Shown piece after piece: positions 1-5,516 of a stretch of 6,656 nt of DNA. The DNA comes from Phycisphaerales bacterium UBA7708 (GTDB taxonomy: Bacteria; Planctomycetota; Phycisphaerae; Sedimentisphaerales; Anaerohalosphaeraceae). The position numbers and the translations under genes are program-made. The notes beneath the pieces were generated by a model. It had not been told where the DNA came from. It made no database searches and saw nothing but the letters and a program-made list of their open reading frames with translations. The stretch spans positions 5,763-12,418 of the forward strand of contig DLFY01000344.1 of assembly GCA_002482415.1 (NCBI GenBank), read 5' to 3'. How positions within the stretch are numbered: the first letter of the stretch is position 1; every line of letters begins with the position of its first letter.

Positions 1-654
1 AAATCGTTTTTGTGTGATGTCTTTGAGTTTTTCCAGCAGCGCCTTGTCATCCCGATACTTGGCCCATAGATATGCGTCGGCGGTTATCATTCCGTCAAAC
101 GGCAGCACCTGCCGGCATCCGGTTTCGTTCATGACATCCATCCACACCCGCACCTTTTCCGGCTCGCCTTCCTTGACGATACCATTGCCGAACTTGGCAT
201 AATTGGTGGTGTGCATCTCATCAATATTCGTCAGGATACAGCGGCTGCCGATGATATAATGAGCCATATACGACACGTTATGTATCGCCACATCATCACC
301 GATATCGCATGCCACAATCCGGCTGTTATTGATGCCGGCCGGGATTTGCAGGTCGTGGTGCTGCAGGATGACATTTCGCAGACGACCGATGCGTACCAGA
401 CCGAAAAAGTCCGTATTCTTGACCAGCTTTGGATCAAATTCGTCGGTGACAAATATCTCGTCCCAGTTATCGGACGTATTGCTGTTCATCACCAGCCGTT
501 CCAGCTCATCAGCACGCAGATGCCGCCATTGCGGCGCGGGCTGGCTGATTTGGCTGTTGCGAAGGTAATATTCGTCCTGACCTGCGGGCAGATACTCGGC
601 GGGGATAAAATGCCGACCGATGCTTCCTGACGGCTGAATCGATACATGCTCCAT
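1..654 (-). CDS. DUF4954-like left-handed beta-helix protein, N-terminal part (C-terminus beyond left edge)
   Basis: An open minus-strand frame runs from an ATG at 654 to the left edge without a stop, giving 218 residues that begin MEHVSIQPSGSIGRHF. Residues 45-90 (RHLRADELERL, then SDNWDEIFV, then a segment ending FFGLVRIG) resemble the start of the DUF4954 family. Residues 110-147 have the spaced Ile/Val-Gly pattern of a hexapeptide-type beta helix (CDIGDDVAI, YIIGSRC). Residues 176-203 (NETGCRQVLPFDG, then DAYLWAKYRDD) also fit that family. Known members are roughly 650-700 residues, so about a third is visible. The first ~40 residues look like an extension ahead of the family core. The family has no firmly assigned reaction; its fold resembles sugar-nucleotide acyltransferases, so I do not assign an activity. 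The start is supported by a strong Shine-Dalgarno. The gene diverges from the dehydrogenase across 348 bases. The family call comes from remembered family sequences, not a search. Confidence 0.8.
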   Translation of the reverse strand, partial: MEHVSIQPSGSIGRHFIPAEYLPAGQDEYYLRNSQISQPAPQWRHLRADELERLVMNSNTSDNWDEIFVTDEFDPKLVKNTDFFGLVRIGRLRNVILQHHDLQIPAGINNSRIVACDIGDDVAIHNVSYMAHYIIGSRCILTNIDEMHTTNYAKFGNGIVKEGEPEKVRVWMDVMNETGCRQVLPFDGMITADAYLWAKYRDDKALLEKLKDITQKRF

Positions 655-663
655 ACTATTGGG

Positions 664-669
664 CCTCCT
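664..669 (-). promoter_or_regulatory. Shine-Dalgarno (AGGAGG) of the DUF4954-like gene
   Basis: Read on the minus strand this is a perfect AGGAGG, nine bases ahead of the ATG at 654. It fixes that codon as the start. The ATG at 647 lies in another frame. Confidence 0.75.
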
Positions 670-827
670 GAAACCTGAGAATATCGGTTTTGTCAATTCC
701 TGTCGTCTGTCAAAAGATAAAATCTACCAAATGAATCCTAAAAAGAAAACAGGGAAATCCCTGCTTGCTTCGAAAAATAAGGTTCGAGTTGTTCGGGAAA
801 AACAGAGCATGTCTCTGTTATCGGCAG

Positions 828-903
828 GGCGGGCAAAAGAGATAATCGATTATAAAATAAAGTATTTACGGCATATTTGATTATTTTGGAAAAATTGCCC
901 GCC
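828..903. repeat. Nested inverted repeat (GGCGGGCAA ... TTGCCCGCC)
   Basis: The nine-base arms at 828-836 and 895-903 are perfect reverse complements flanking an AT-rich 58-base core. The core carries its own seven-base arms (854-860 with 881-887) and the 12-base palindrome at 842-853. No T-run follows on either strand, so this is not a typical terminator. It lies just upstream of the rightward promoter, where a regulator site or a structured element would be plausible. Function is unknown. Confidence 0.45.
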
Positions 904-921
904 TTCAGGTGTCAGTTTAAC

Positions 922-949
922 TGGATTTTAGTACTGAAAATGCTATACT
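922..949 (+). promoter_or_regulatory. Promoter of the carboxynorspermidine dehydrogenase gene (extended -10)
   Basis: TGCTATACT at 941-949 is an extended -10 (TG-N-TATACT). A weak -35 candidate, TGGATT, sits at 922-927 with 16-base spacing. The expected start near 956 leaves a leader of about 47 bases. The small inverted repeat CTCTG-N4-CAGAG (948-961) overlaps the -10 end and the start site, where a repressor could act. This is inferred from sequence only. Confidence 0.5.
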
Positions 950-988
950 CTGGTCTCAGAGAGAACGGATTATTAACCATTGTAGAGT

Positions 989-994
989 AAGGAG
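989..994 (+). promoter_or_regulatory. Shine-Dalgarno (AAGGAG) selecting a TTG start
   Basis: AAGGAG lies eight bases ahead of TTG at 1003. There is no in-frame ATG near it, and the NAD(P)-binding strand begins immediately after this codon, so TTG is the start. Confidence 0.75.
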
Positions 995-1002
995 AGCCGG
1001 AA

Positions 1003-2193
1003 TTGAGTAAGGTTCTGATTATCGGCGCCGGCGGCGTCGGCAATGTCGTCGTCCAGAAATGTGCCCAGTTGCCGGGGGTATTTTCGGAAATTGTGCTGGC
1101 CAGCCGGACGATCAAAAAATGTCAGGATATCGCCGCAAGCCTGAAACGGCCCATTACGGTCGAACAGGTCGATGCCGACGATGCCAAACAGGTCGCGGCC
1201 CTGGTTCGCAAACACAAGCCCCAACTGGTGGTCAATGTCGCCCTGCCGTATCAGGATTTGCCGATTATGGACGGCTGCCTCGAGGCAGGGGTTGATTATC
1301 TCGACACGGCCAATTATGAGCCCAAAGACGTGGCCAAATTCGAATACAGCTACCAGTGGAACTACCATGACCGCTATAAAGACAAAGGCATCATGGCCCT
1401 GCTGGGCAGCGGCTTTGACCCCGGCGTGACCAATGTCTATTGTGCCTATGCGATGAAGCATTATTACGACGAAATCAACTACGTGGATATCGTCGATTGC
1501 AACGCCGGCGATCATGGCCATCCGTTTGCGACCAATTTCAATCCGGAAATCAACATCCGCGAAATCACCCAGAAGGGCAGATACTGGGAAAACGGCCAAT
1601 GGGTGGAAATCGACCCGATGAGCATGCGCAAGGATATCAATTACCCCGAGGTCGGCCCGAAGGCGTCGTATCTGCTGTTCCATGAAGAACTGGAATCGCT
1701 GACCAAATATATCAAGGGCCTCAAGCGGATTCGCTTCTGGATGACCTTCGGCGAGCAGTACCTGACGCACCTGCGCGTGCTGCAGAATGTCGGCATGACC
1801 CGAATCGACCCGGTGGACTACGAAGGCCACAAGATTGTCCCGCTGCAGTTCCTCAAGGCCGTCCTGCCCGACCCCGGCTCGCTGGGCGTCAATTATAAAG
1901 GCAAGACTTCCATCGGTGTGATCTTCGACGGCGTCAAAGACGGCAAACGCAAGCAGATGATGATTTACAACGTCTGCGACCATGCCGAATGCTATAAGGA
2001 AGTCAAGGCCCAGGCTGTGTCCTATACGACCGGCGTGCCCGCGATGATCGGTGCCAAGATGATCCTCGAAGGCAAGTGGAAGGGCAAGGGCGTCTTTAAT
2101 ATGGAACAGTTCGACCCCGACCCGTTCATGGCCGACCTGAACCTCTACGGCCTGCCGTGGAAAATCATCGAAGGCAAGACGATTGATAATTAA
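1003..2193 (+). CDS. Carboxynorspermidine/carboxyspermidine dehydrogenase (saccharopine dehydrogenase family)
   Basis: This is a complete 396-residue cytoplasmic enzyme of the saccharopine dehydrogenase family. Its sequence matches the polyamine branch: NADPH-dependent condensation of aspartate semialdehyde with diaminopropane or putrescine to give carboxynorspermidine or carboxyspermidine, which a decarboxylase (NspC) then converts to (nor)spermidine. The N-terminus is a Rossmann fold with GAGGVGN at 8-14. Family blocks follow: NVALPYQD (78-85), GSGFDPGVTN (135-144), CNAGDHG (166-172), YTTGVPAMIGA (341-351) and FNMEQFDPDPFM (365-376). The ~400-residue length is normal for the family. Translation starts at TTG behind AAGGAG. 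An extended -10 precedes the gene and a strong terminator follows it, so it appears to be a single-gene unit. No nspC is in the window, so the partner must be elsewhere. Lysine-pathway saccharopine dehydrogenase is a less likely alternative. Preference between diaminopropane and putrescine cannot be read from the sequence. Confidence 0.9.
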   Translation: MSKVLIIGAGGVGNVVVQKCAQLPGVFSEIVLASRTIKKCQDIAASLKRPITVEQVDADDAKQVAALVRKHKPQLVVNVALPYQDLPIMDGCLEAGVDYLDTANYEPKDVAKFEYSYQWNYHDRYKDKGIMALLGSGFDPGVTNVYCAYAMKHYYDEINYVDIVDCNAGDHGHPFATNFNPEINIREITQKGRYWENGQWVEIDPMSMRKDINYPEVGPKASYLLFHEELESLTKYIKGLKRIRFWMTFGEQYLTHLRVLQNVGMTRIDPVDYEGHKIVPLQFLKAVLPDPGSLGVNYKGKTSIGVIFDGVKDGKRKQMMIYNVCDHAECYKEVKAQAVSYTTGVPAMIGAKMILEGKWKGKGVFNMEQFDPDPFMADLNLYGLPWKIIEGKTIDN

Positions 2194-2200
2194 GCCACCC

Positions 2201-2238
2201 AAAGCCCTGTCCGAATACCATCGGATGGGGCTTTTCTA
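2201..2238 (+). terminator. Rho-independent terminator after the dehydrogenase gene
   Basis: The arms at 2201-2214 and 2221-2234 form a 14-pair stem including two G-U wobbles, with a six-base loop (ATACCA). The downstream arm ends in GGGGCTTTT and continues into a T-rich stretch. The structure begins seven bases after the stop codon. It separates this unit from the lipoprotein gene. Confidence 0.85.
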
Positions 2239-2250
2239 TTTCTGAATGAA

Positions 2251-2277
2251 TTCAATTACAGATAAATGCAATATGAT
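2251..2277 (+). promoter_or_regulatory. Possible promoter of the lipoprotein gene
   Basis: TATGAT at 2272-2277 is a five-of-six match to a -10 box, with a weak TTCAAT at 2251-2256 (15-base spacing). It lies just after the terminator and 46 bases ahead of the ATG. A promoter is needed here because of the terminator, but this assignment is weak. Confidence 0.3.
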
Positions 2278-2323
2278 CCAACTCAATTGAATTGCAGTGA
2301 CGATTATAGAAGGAGAATGCAAA

Positions 2324-2836
2324 ATGATAAAATTCAAATGGACAGATGTATTTTGTCTCTCGGTTGTTTTTGTCCTATTTTGCAGCGGCTGCATCATTCC
2401 ATTCCCTCATGTTAAGAAAACCTGCTCAGCGATACGAGGGATTGTGGTTGATGAGACGACCAAACAGCCCATCGAAAACGCTTCGATTAACATTTATTAT
2501 CCGGATGGGGGTTCTCGAAAAACAAAGACAGACCCTAAAGGCTATTTTGCATTTTCAACAAAATATCGTTTTCACTGGGGTGTTCTATTTGGAGTGGCTT
2601 TGAATCATTCGCTCCCGTGTGATCATTACATTAATGGTTTTTCAAGCCTTATAATTAATGCTGATGGATATGAAGAATCTTGCCTATATGAAGAATTTGT
2701 TAGAGAAGAATATGCCAGGCGTTATCCCGAACTGAATATTCTTCAACCAAAAATAATGTACCAAGATGATGCAATGATTTATCCCGCAATTCTAATTCCC
2801 AGAAAAGGTAATCAAGTTCAAGAGGGTACAGAATAG
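2324..2836 (+). CDS. Putative lipoprotein with carboxypeptidase-regulatory-like domain
   Basis: This 170-residue protein starts at the ATG at 2324, because AGAAGGAG (2308-2315) sits eight bases ahead of it. The in-frame GTG at 2297 has no such signal. A short charged start (MIKFKW) is followed by a hydrophobic stretch (9-20) ending in CSGC, with Cys23 as the likely lipidated residue. The -3 residue is Cys rather than the usual Leu, so the lipobox is imperfect. Residues 37-80 (GIVVDETTKQPIENASINIY, then TKTDPKGYFAFS) and 106-118 (a strand ending INADGYEE) have the pattern of a carboxypeptidase-regulatory-like beta-sandwich, common in exported proteins and usually structural or binding. Cys34, Cys99 and Cys120 could form disulfides. 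No enzymatic motif is visible. The protein is probably anchored on a membrane facing the periplasm. The gene is clearly AT-richer than its neighbours (18 G/C of 60 at 2641-2700). It may be co-transcribed with the membrane protein gene that begins 77 bases downstream. Confidence 0.75.
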   Translation: MIKFKWTDVFCLSVVFVLFCSGCIIPFPHVKKTCSAIRGIVVDETTKQPIENASINIYYPDGGSRKTKTDPKGYFAFSTKYRFHWGVLFGVALNHSLPCDHYINGFSSLIINADGYEESCLYEEFVREEYARRYPELNILQPKIMYQDDAMIYPAILIPRKGNQVQEGTE

Positions 2837-2913
2837 ATGGGATGGTTAGTTATTGTTAGAAATTAGATAGGCAAGATATACGGATTGGTATGAATAATAA
2901 GTAAGGGGCATGT

Positions 2914-3474
2914 ATGCAATTCAACAAGGTTCGCTCTTATGTTGTACCGCTGAAGGCGGATGAATTGTTAGACCGATTGGACACAGTCATTAATCATGAA
3001 TGCAAGGGAGAGTTCTATTTCTTTCTGCTGCAATATCGTTTTCATGCACATAAAAACTCCAATTATTTTACCCTGGCTCCCACGAGTCGAGGTATTGTTA
3101 TTGAGGGATTCTTAAAGGACAAAAATGAAAACGAATGCTGTGTCAATATCAGATTAATGCCTCCGGTATGGGTTGGATTTTTATTTGTGTGGCTTCCTTT
3201 GCTTCTTTTATTGCTCTCGGGCGTGGGGACATATCACCTGTTTGCATTCTGGTTTGTTTTCGGCCATTTATTCCTTGGGCTCAATATGCTGACCGCTTCA
3301 ACGCTGTTTGACAGAATTGATCAGGTGTTTGCATCGCTTGATGCCGTGCCTGCCCAAATTCAGGCGATGCCCCAGCCTTTTGTTTGGAGAAAAATAGGAT
3401 TGTATGTGCTGATTGCGATAGGTTATATTGCAGTCATGTTTTTGATGGCTGTGATTTTTAGGTTGGCGCAGTAA
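2914..3474 (+). CDS. Hypothetical three-helix membrane protein
   Basis: I do not recognise this 186-residue protein. The ATG at 2914 follows GTAAGGGG (2901-2908) at five bases; an overlapping ATG at 2910 is out of frame. The first ~80 residues are soluble and mixed alpha/beta, with a short aromatic patch (FYFFLLQYRFH, 34-44) and a probable beta strand at 60-66. Two adjacent hydrophobic helices follow, at about 85-102 (with LPLLLLLL) and 107-126. A polar linker at 130-158 (DRIDQVFASLDAVPAQ) leads to a third helix at 161-182, and the protein ends FRLAQ. The layout suggests a cytoplasmic N-terminal domain tied to the inner membrane, possibly a small sensor or partner protein, but no domain is assigned. 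It follows the lipoprotein gene with no visible terminator between them, so a two-gene operon is plausible. Base composition is AT-rich like that gene. Being short and unusual, it may be lineage-specific. Confidence 0.7.
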   Translation: MQFNKVRSYVVPLKADELLDRLDTVINHECKGEFYFFLLQYRFHAHKNSNYFTLAPTSRGIVIEGFLKDKNENECCVNIRLMPPVWVGFLFVWLPLLLLLLSGVGTYHLFAFWFVFGHLFLGLNMLTASTLFDRIDQVFASLDAVPAQIQAMPQPFVWRKIGLYVLIAIGYIAVMFLMAVIFRLAQ

Positions 3475-3492
3475 TTGGTGTTTCTATTTTGT

Positions 3493-3501
3493 TGGTATAA
3501 T
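3493..3501 (+). promoter_or_regulatory. Promoter of the ADP-ribosylglycohydrolase gene (extended -10)
   Basis: TGGTATAAT combines a perfect TATAAT (3496-3501) with an upstream TG, which makes an extended -10. The -35 is poor: TTGGTG at 3475-3480 gives only 15-base spacing. A start near 3508 would leave a leader of about 33 bases to the ATG at 3541. Confidence 0.5.
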
Positions 3502-3540
3502 TTATTAAATTAGAAGTCTGGTGCTGAATTGGAAAATAAA

Positions 3541-4596
3541 ATGATCCGGCAATCTCTTCTCGGTTGTCTTCTCGGCACTGCGGTGGGCGATAGCCTCGGT
3601 CTTCCTTATGAAGGACTTCGCTCACGCAGGGCGGCAAGGCTTTTTGGCCCCCCGGACCATCATCGGTTTATCTTCGGGCGGGGGATGGTTTCCGACGATA
3701 CGGAACACGCCTGCTTTGTGGTCAGGGCCTTGATTGAATCCCGGCTTGACCCCATCCAATTTGAGCAATCTCTTGCCCGGTCGCTGAAATGGTGGCTGGC
3801 GTCGGTTCCGGCCGGAGTGGGAAAGGCGACGGCACAGGCTATTTTGAAGATTGGGCTGGGGTTTGCCCCGGATAAAAGCGGTGTCTTTTCCGCCGGTAAT
3901 GGACCCGCAATGCGAAGTCCGCTTTTGGGCGTTGTGTTTGCAGGACATCCGGAACGGATGAAAGAATTTGTGAAACGTTCCACTCGCATGACACATTCCG
4001 ACCCGAAGGCGTATTGGGGTGCGTTATGTGCAGCTCTGGCAGCTTCCATCAGTACCGGGCAAAAGCCGATTACACCGCAGGAGTTTTTATCTGTCGTTCA
4101 GGAATCGCTTAAAGAGGAACCCGCCGAAGAATTCATCGCACTTCTTGTTGGGGCCTGCCAATCTGCCGCATCTAGTGAGCCGGTATCAGAATTTGCCAAA
4201 ACAATTGGCTGCACCAAAGGCATCTCGGGTTATATTTTTCATACAGTCCCGTGTGTCATTCAGGTGTGGCTTCGACATCAGCAGGATTTTGCAGCGGGGA
4301 TACAGGAGATGATTGCTGCAGGGGGTGATACGGATACGACGGCGGCAATTTTAGGGGGCATTATCGGTGCCGGTGTGGGCGTAGAAGGTATTCCAGCAGC
4401 GTGGATACAAGGTATTTGGGAATGGCCCCGCTCTGTAAAATGGATGACCCATCTGGCAGCGGCTTTGGATCAGACTATTGCGGGGGAATCTGTTTTGGTG
4501 CCAGGCTATTGTATTCCGGCAATTCCAATTCGAAATATCATTTTTCTCCTGATTGTGCTCAGTCATGGATTACGGCGTCTCTTGCCGCCTTATTAA
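3541..4596 (+). CDS. ADP-ribosylglycohydrolase family protein (DraG/ARH type)
   Basis: This complete 351-residue protein removes ADP-ribose from proteins or other acceptors by hydrolysing the N- or O-glycosidic bond, using two metal ions (Mg or Mn). All hallmarks are present, numbered from the ATG at 3541: the opening GCLLGTAVGDSLG, SDDTE at 51-55 (metal ligands), GNGPAMR at 119-125, THSDP at 151-155 and GGDTDT at 261-266 (metal ligands). The fold is all-helical, as the Ala-rich sequence suggests. The last ~20 residues (RNIIFLLIVLSHGLRRLLPPY) are hydrophobic then basic, possibly a membrane-associating tail. An alternative TTG start at 3529 would add four residues; neither start has a strong Shine-Dalgarno, and I prefer ATG because family proteins begin close to the GxxxGxAxGD block. 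No ADP-ribosyltransferase, DraT or nitrogenase gene is nearby, so the substrate is unknown. Regulation is probably from its own extended -10 promoter. Confidence 0.9.
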   Translation: MIRQSLLGCLLGTAVGDSLGLPYEGLRSRRAARLFGPPDHHRFIFGRGMVSDDTEHACFVVRALIESRLDPIQFEQSLARSLKWWLASVPAGVGKATAQAILKIGLGFAPDKSGVFSAGNGPAMRSPLLGVVFAGHPERMKEFVKRSTRMTHSDPKAYWGALCAALAASISTGQKPITPQEFLSVVQESLKEEPAEEFIALLVGACQSAASSEPVSEFAKTIGCTKGISGYIFHTVPCVIQVWLRHQQDFAAGIQEMIAAGGDTDTTAAILGGIIGAGVGVEGIPAAWIQGIWEWPRSVKWMTHLAAALDQTIAGESVLVPGYCIPAIPIRNIIFLLIVLSHGLRRLLPPY

Positions 4597-4722
4597 GTAT
4601 TAGATCGCTAAATGCCTGTATTTTTCTTTTATTTTTCACCCCCAGTCCCAAAACATTTCTTATCTTTTCCAATATGGGGATCTAAGGTAATGTGAGACTG
4701 TCTTTGCAAAACGGGGGATATT
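4597..4722 (+). other. Flagellin upstream region, no recognisable flagellar promoter
   Basis: These 126 bases contain a T-rich stretch (4619-4637) and a G-rich GGGGGA (4713-4718) four bases ahead of the flagellin ATG, which serves as a weak Shine-Dalgarno. I found no good sigma-28 (TAAA-N15-GCCGATAA) or housekeeping promoter. A sigma-54-like pattern at 4693-4708 was rejected. No hairpin terminator follows the ADP-ribosylglycohydrolase gene, so readthrough from it cannot be excluded. Confidence 0.4.
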
Positions 4723-5502
4723 ATGGGAACAAGCGATTTTTCGACAAGCAGTACCGATGCGATTTCCGGCGCCTATGCGACATTGAGCACGCGGTTTGAG
4801 GGATTGTCATCCGGGCAGCGCATTAACTCCGCCGCCGATGACGCCGCCGGGCTGGTCCTCGGCGAGCAGCTCCACGGCTACGGGGTTGAGTCCATCCAGG
4901 CCCTTCGCAATCTCAGCGACGGCGTCAGCATGATTCAGACCGCCGACGGTGCCGCCTCGGTTATTGGCGAAAATCTGATTCGCATGAAAGAACTTTCGAT
5001 ACAATCCGCCGGCGGCATCCTGTCGGAACAACAGCAGCAGCTCATCCAGCGGGAATTCGACCAACTGGCCGCCGAAAACGCCCGCATCGCCGAAACGACC
5101 GAATTCAACGGCATCAAGCTGTTCGCCGACGGCAAGTCCATCCAACTGTCCATCGGCTTCGGCAATATGCTTGCCATTCAGACGCAGGCCATTGCCGCAG
5201 TCTCCGGGGACCTGAGTGACACCACCCTGTCGGCGGCGGAAGGGGTGGATCAGGCGCTCAGCCAGCTTGCCGCCTTGCGGGGCGGATTGGGTGCGTCCAT
5301 GAATGAAATGGAACTGGCCAGCCAGACCCTCGAAATCCAGATCGAAAATCTCATGGCCGCAGAGTCCCGCATTACGGATGTGGACGTGGCTCAGGAAACA
5401 GCCACTCTGACCGCGGTGAAAATCCTGGCCGAAGCCGCCATGGCAACACAGGCCCAGGCCAACCTCTCCGGCGAACTGGTTGCCGCCATCATGCGTAAAT
5501 AA
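4723..5502 (+). CDS. Flagellin, minimal D0/D1 form
   Basis: This 259-residue protein is exported by the flagellar type III system and would polymerise into the filament. The N-terminal D0/D1 hallmark LSSGQRINSAADDAAG is at 28-43, DGVSMIQTADGA at 66-77, LIRMKELSIQSAG at 85-97 and EFNGIKLF at 127-134. The C-terminal D1/D0 region has a long helix at about 176-217, then ITDVDVAQETATLT (217-230) and the end QAQANLSGELVAAIMRK, in good family register. Typical flagellins carry 270-500 or more residues with variable D2/D3 domains; here only ~40 residues (about 135-175) join the two halves, so the outer domains are absent. The N-terminus before LSSG is about five residues shorter than in enterobacterial flagellin. 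The gene is GC-rich (39 G/C of 60 at 4861-4920). No other flagellar gene is visible. It converges with the GH35 gene, with 14 bases between stops. A flagellin-like hook-associated protein (FlgL) is unlikely given the conserved ends. Confidence 0.92.
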   Translation: MGTSDFSTSSTDAISGAYATLSTRFEGLSSGQRINSAADDAAGLVLGEQLHGYGVESIQALRNLSDGVSMIQTADGAASVIGENLIRMKELSIQSAGGILSEQQQQLIQREFDQLAAENARIAETTEFNGIKLFADGKSIQLSIGFGNMLAIQTQAIAAVSGDLSDTTLSAAEGVDQALSQLAALRGGLGASMNEMELASQTLEIQIENLMAAESRITDVDVAQETATLTAVKILAEAAMATQAQANLSGELVAAIMRK

Positions 5503-5516
5503 AGGCCATCTGAACC

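Larger units (their letters stand above)
655..1002. other. Divergent intergenic region rich in inverted repeats
   Basis: These 348 bases separate the two divergent genes and hold no convincing gene. Visible structures are: CAGGGA-AA-TCCCTG at 750-763; AACAGAG-N5-CTCTGTT at 801-819; GGCGGGCAA at 828-836 matched by TTGCCCGCC at 895-903; inside that pair a perfect palindrome ATAATCGATTAT at 842-853 and AAAATAA/TTATTTT at 854-860 and 881-887; and CTCTG-N4-CAGAG at 948-961 over the rightward start site. TGTCAA occurs twice, at 691 and 708, exactly 17 bases apart. The rightward promoter is listed separately. No leftward promoter with good spacing was found. The region probably controls one or both flanking genes, but no known operator or riboswitch is recognised. 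Confidence 0.6.

Noticed and set aside
211..630. A 139-codon plus-strand open frame near the left edge
   Set aside because: The minus strand carries a continuous frame with DUF4954-like sequence and a strong Shine-Dalgarno; the plus frame is its shadow.
691..713. Two minus-strand TTGACA boxes as -35 elements of the DUF4954-like gene
   Set aside because: Neither has a -10-like hexamer at 16-18 bases; for the second the expected -10 falls at the Shine-Dalgarno.
659..880. A 73-codon plus-strand frame in the divergent intergenic region
   Set aside because: No Shine-Dalgarno precedes it, the product is a Lys-rich low-information sequence, and it overlaps the inverted repeats and likely leftward control region.
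973..2202. A 409-codon open frame on the minus strand opposite the dehydrogenase gene
   Set aside because: The plus strand encodes a clear family protein over its full length; the antisense translation is rich in His, Asp and Val repeats typical of mirrored codon bias, and its start lies in the terminator region.
2297..2323. GTG at 2297 as the lipoprotein start
   Set aside because: It would put nine extra residues with two acidic ones ahead of the signal sequence and has no Shine-Dalgarno; AGAAGGAG supports ATG at 2324.
3529..3540. TTG at 3529 as the ADP-ribosylglycohydrolase start
   Set aside because: It adds only four residues and has no better ribosome site than ATG at 3541; it is kept as an alternative, not the main call.
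3622..4049. Minus-strand open frames opposite the ADP-ribosylglycohydrolase
   Set aside because: They lie inside a gene with complete catalytic motifs and have no recognisable protein character.
4690..4695. Start-stop mini frame ATGTGA before flagellin with AAGG upstream
   Set aside because: It encodes a single residue, the AAGG is only two bases away, and such six-base strings are common by chance.
4693..4708. Sigma-54-like pattern (TGAGAC-N5-TTGCA) before flagellin
   Set aside because: Spacing fits, but the near-invariant GG of the -24 element is GA, and the implied start at about 4719 would remove the Shine-Dalgarno from the transcript.
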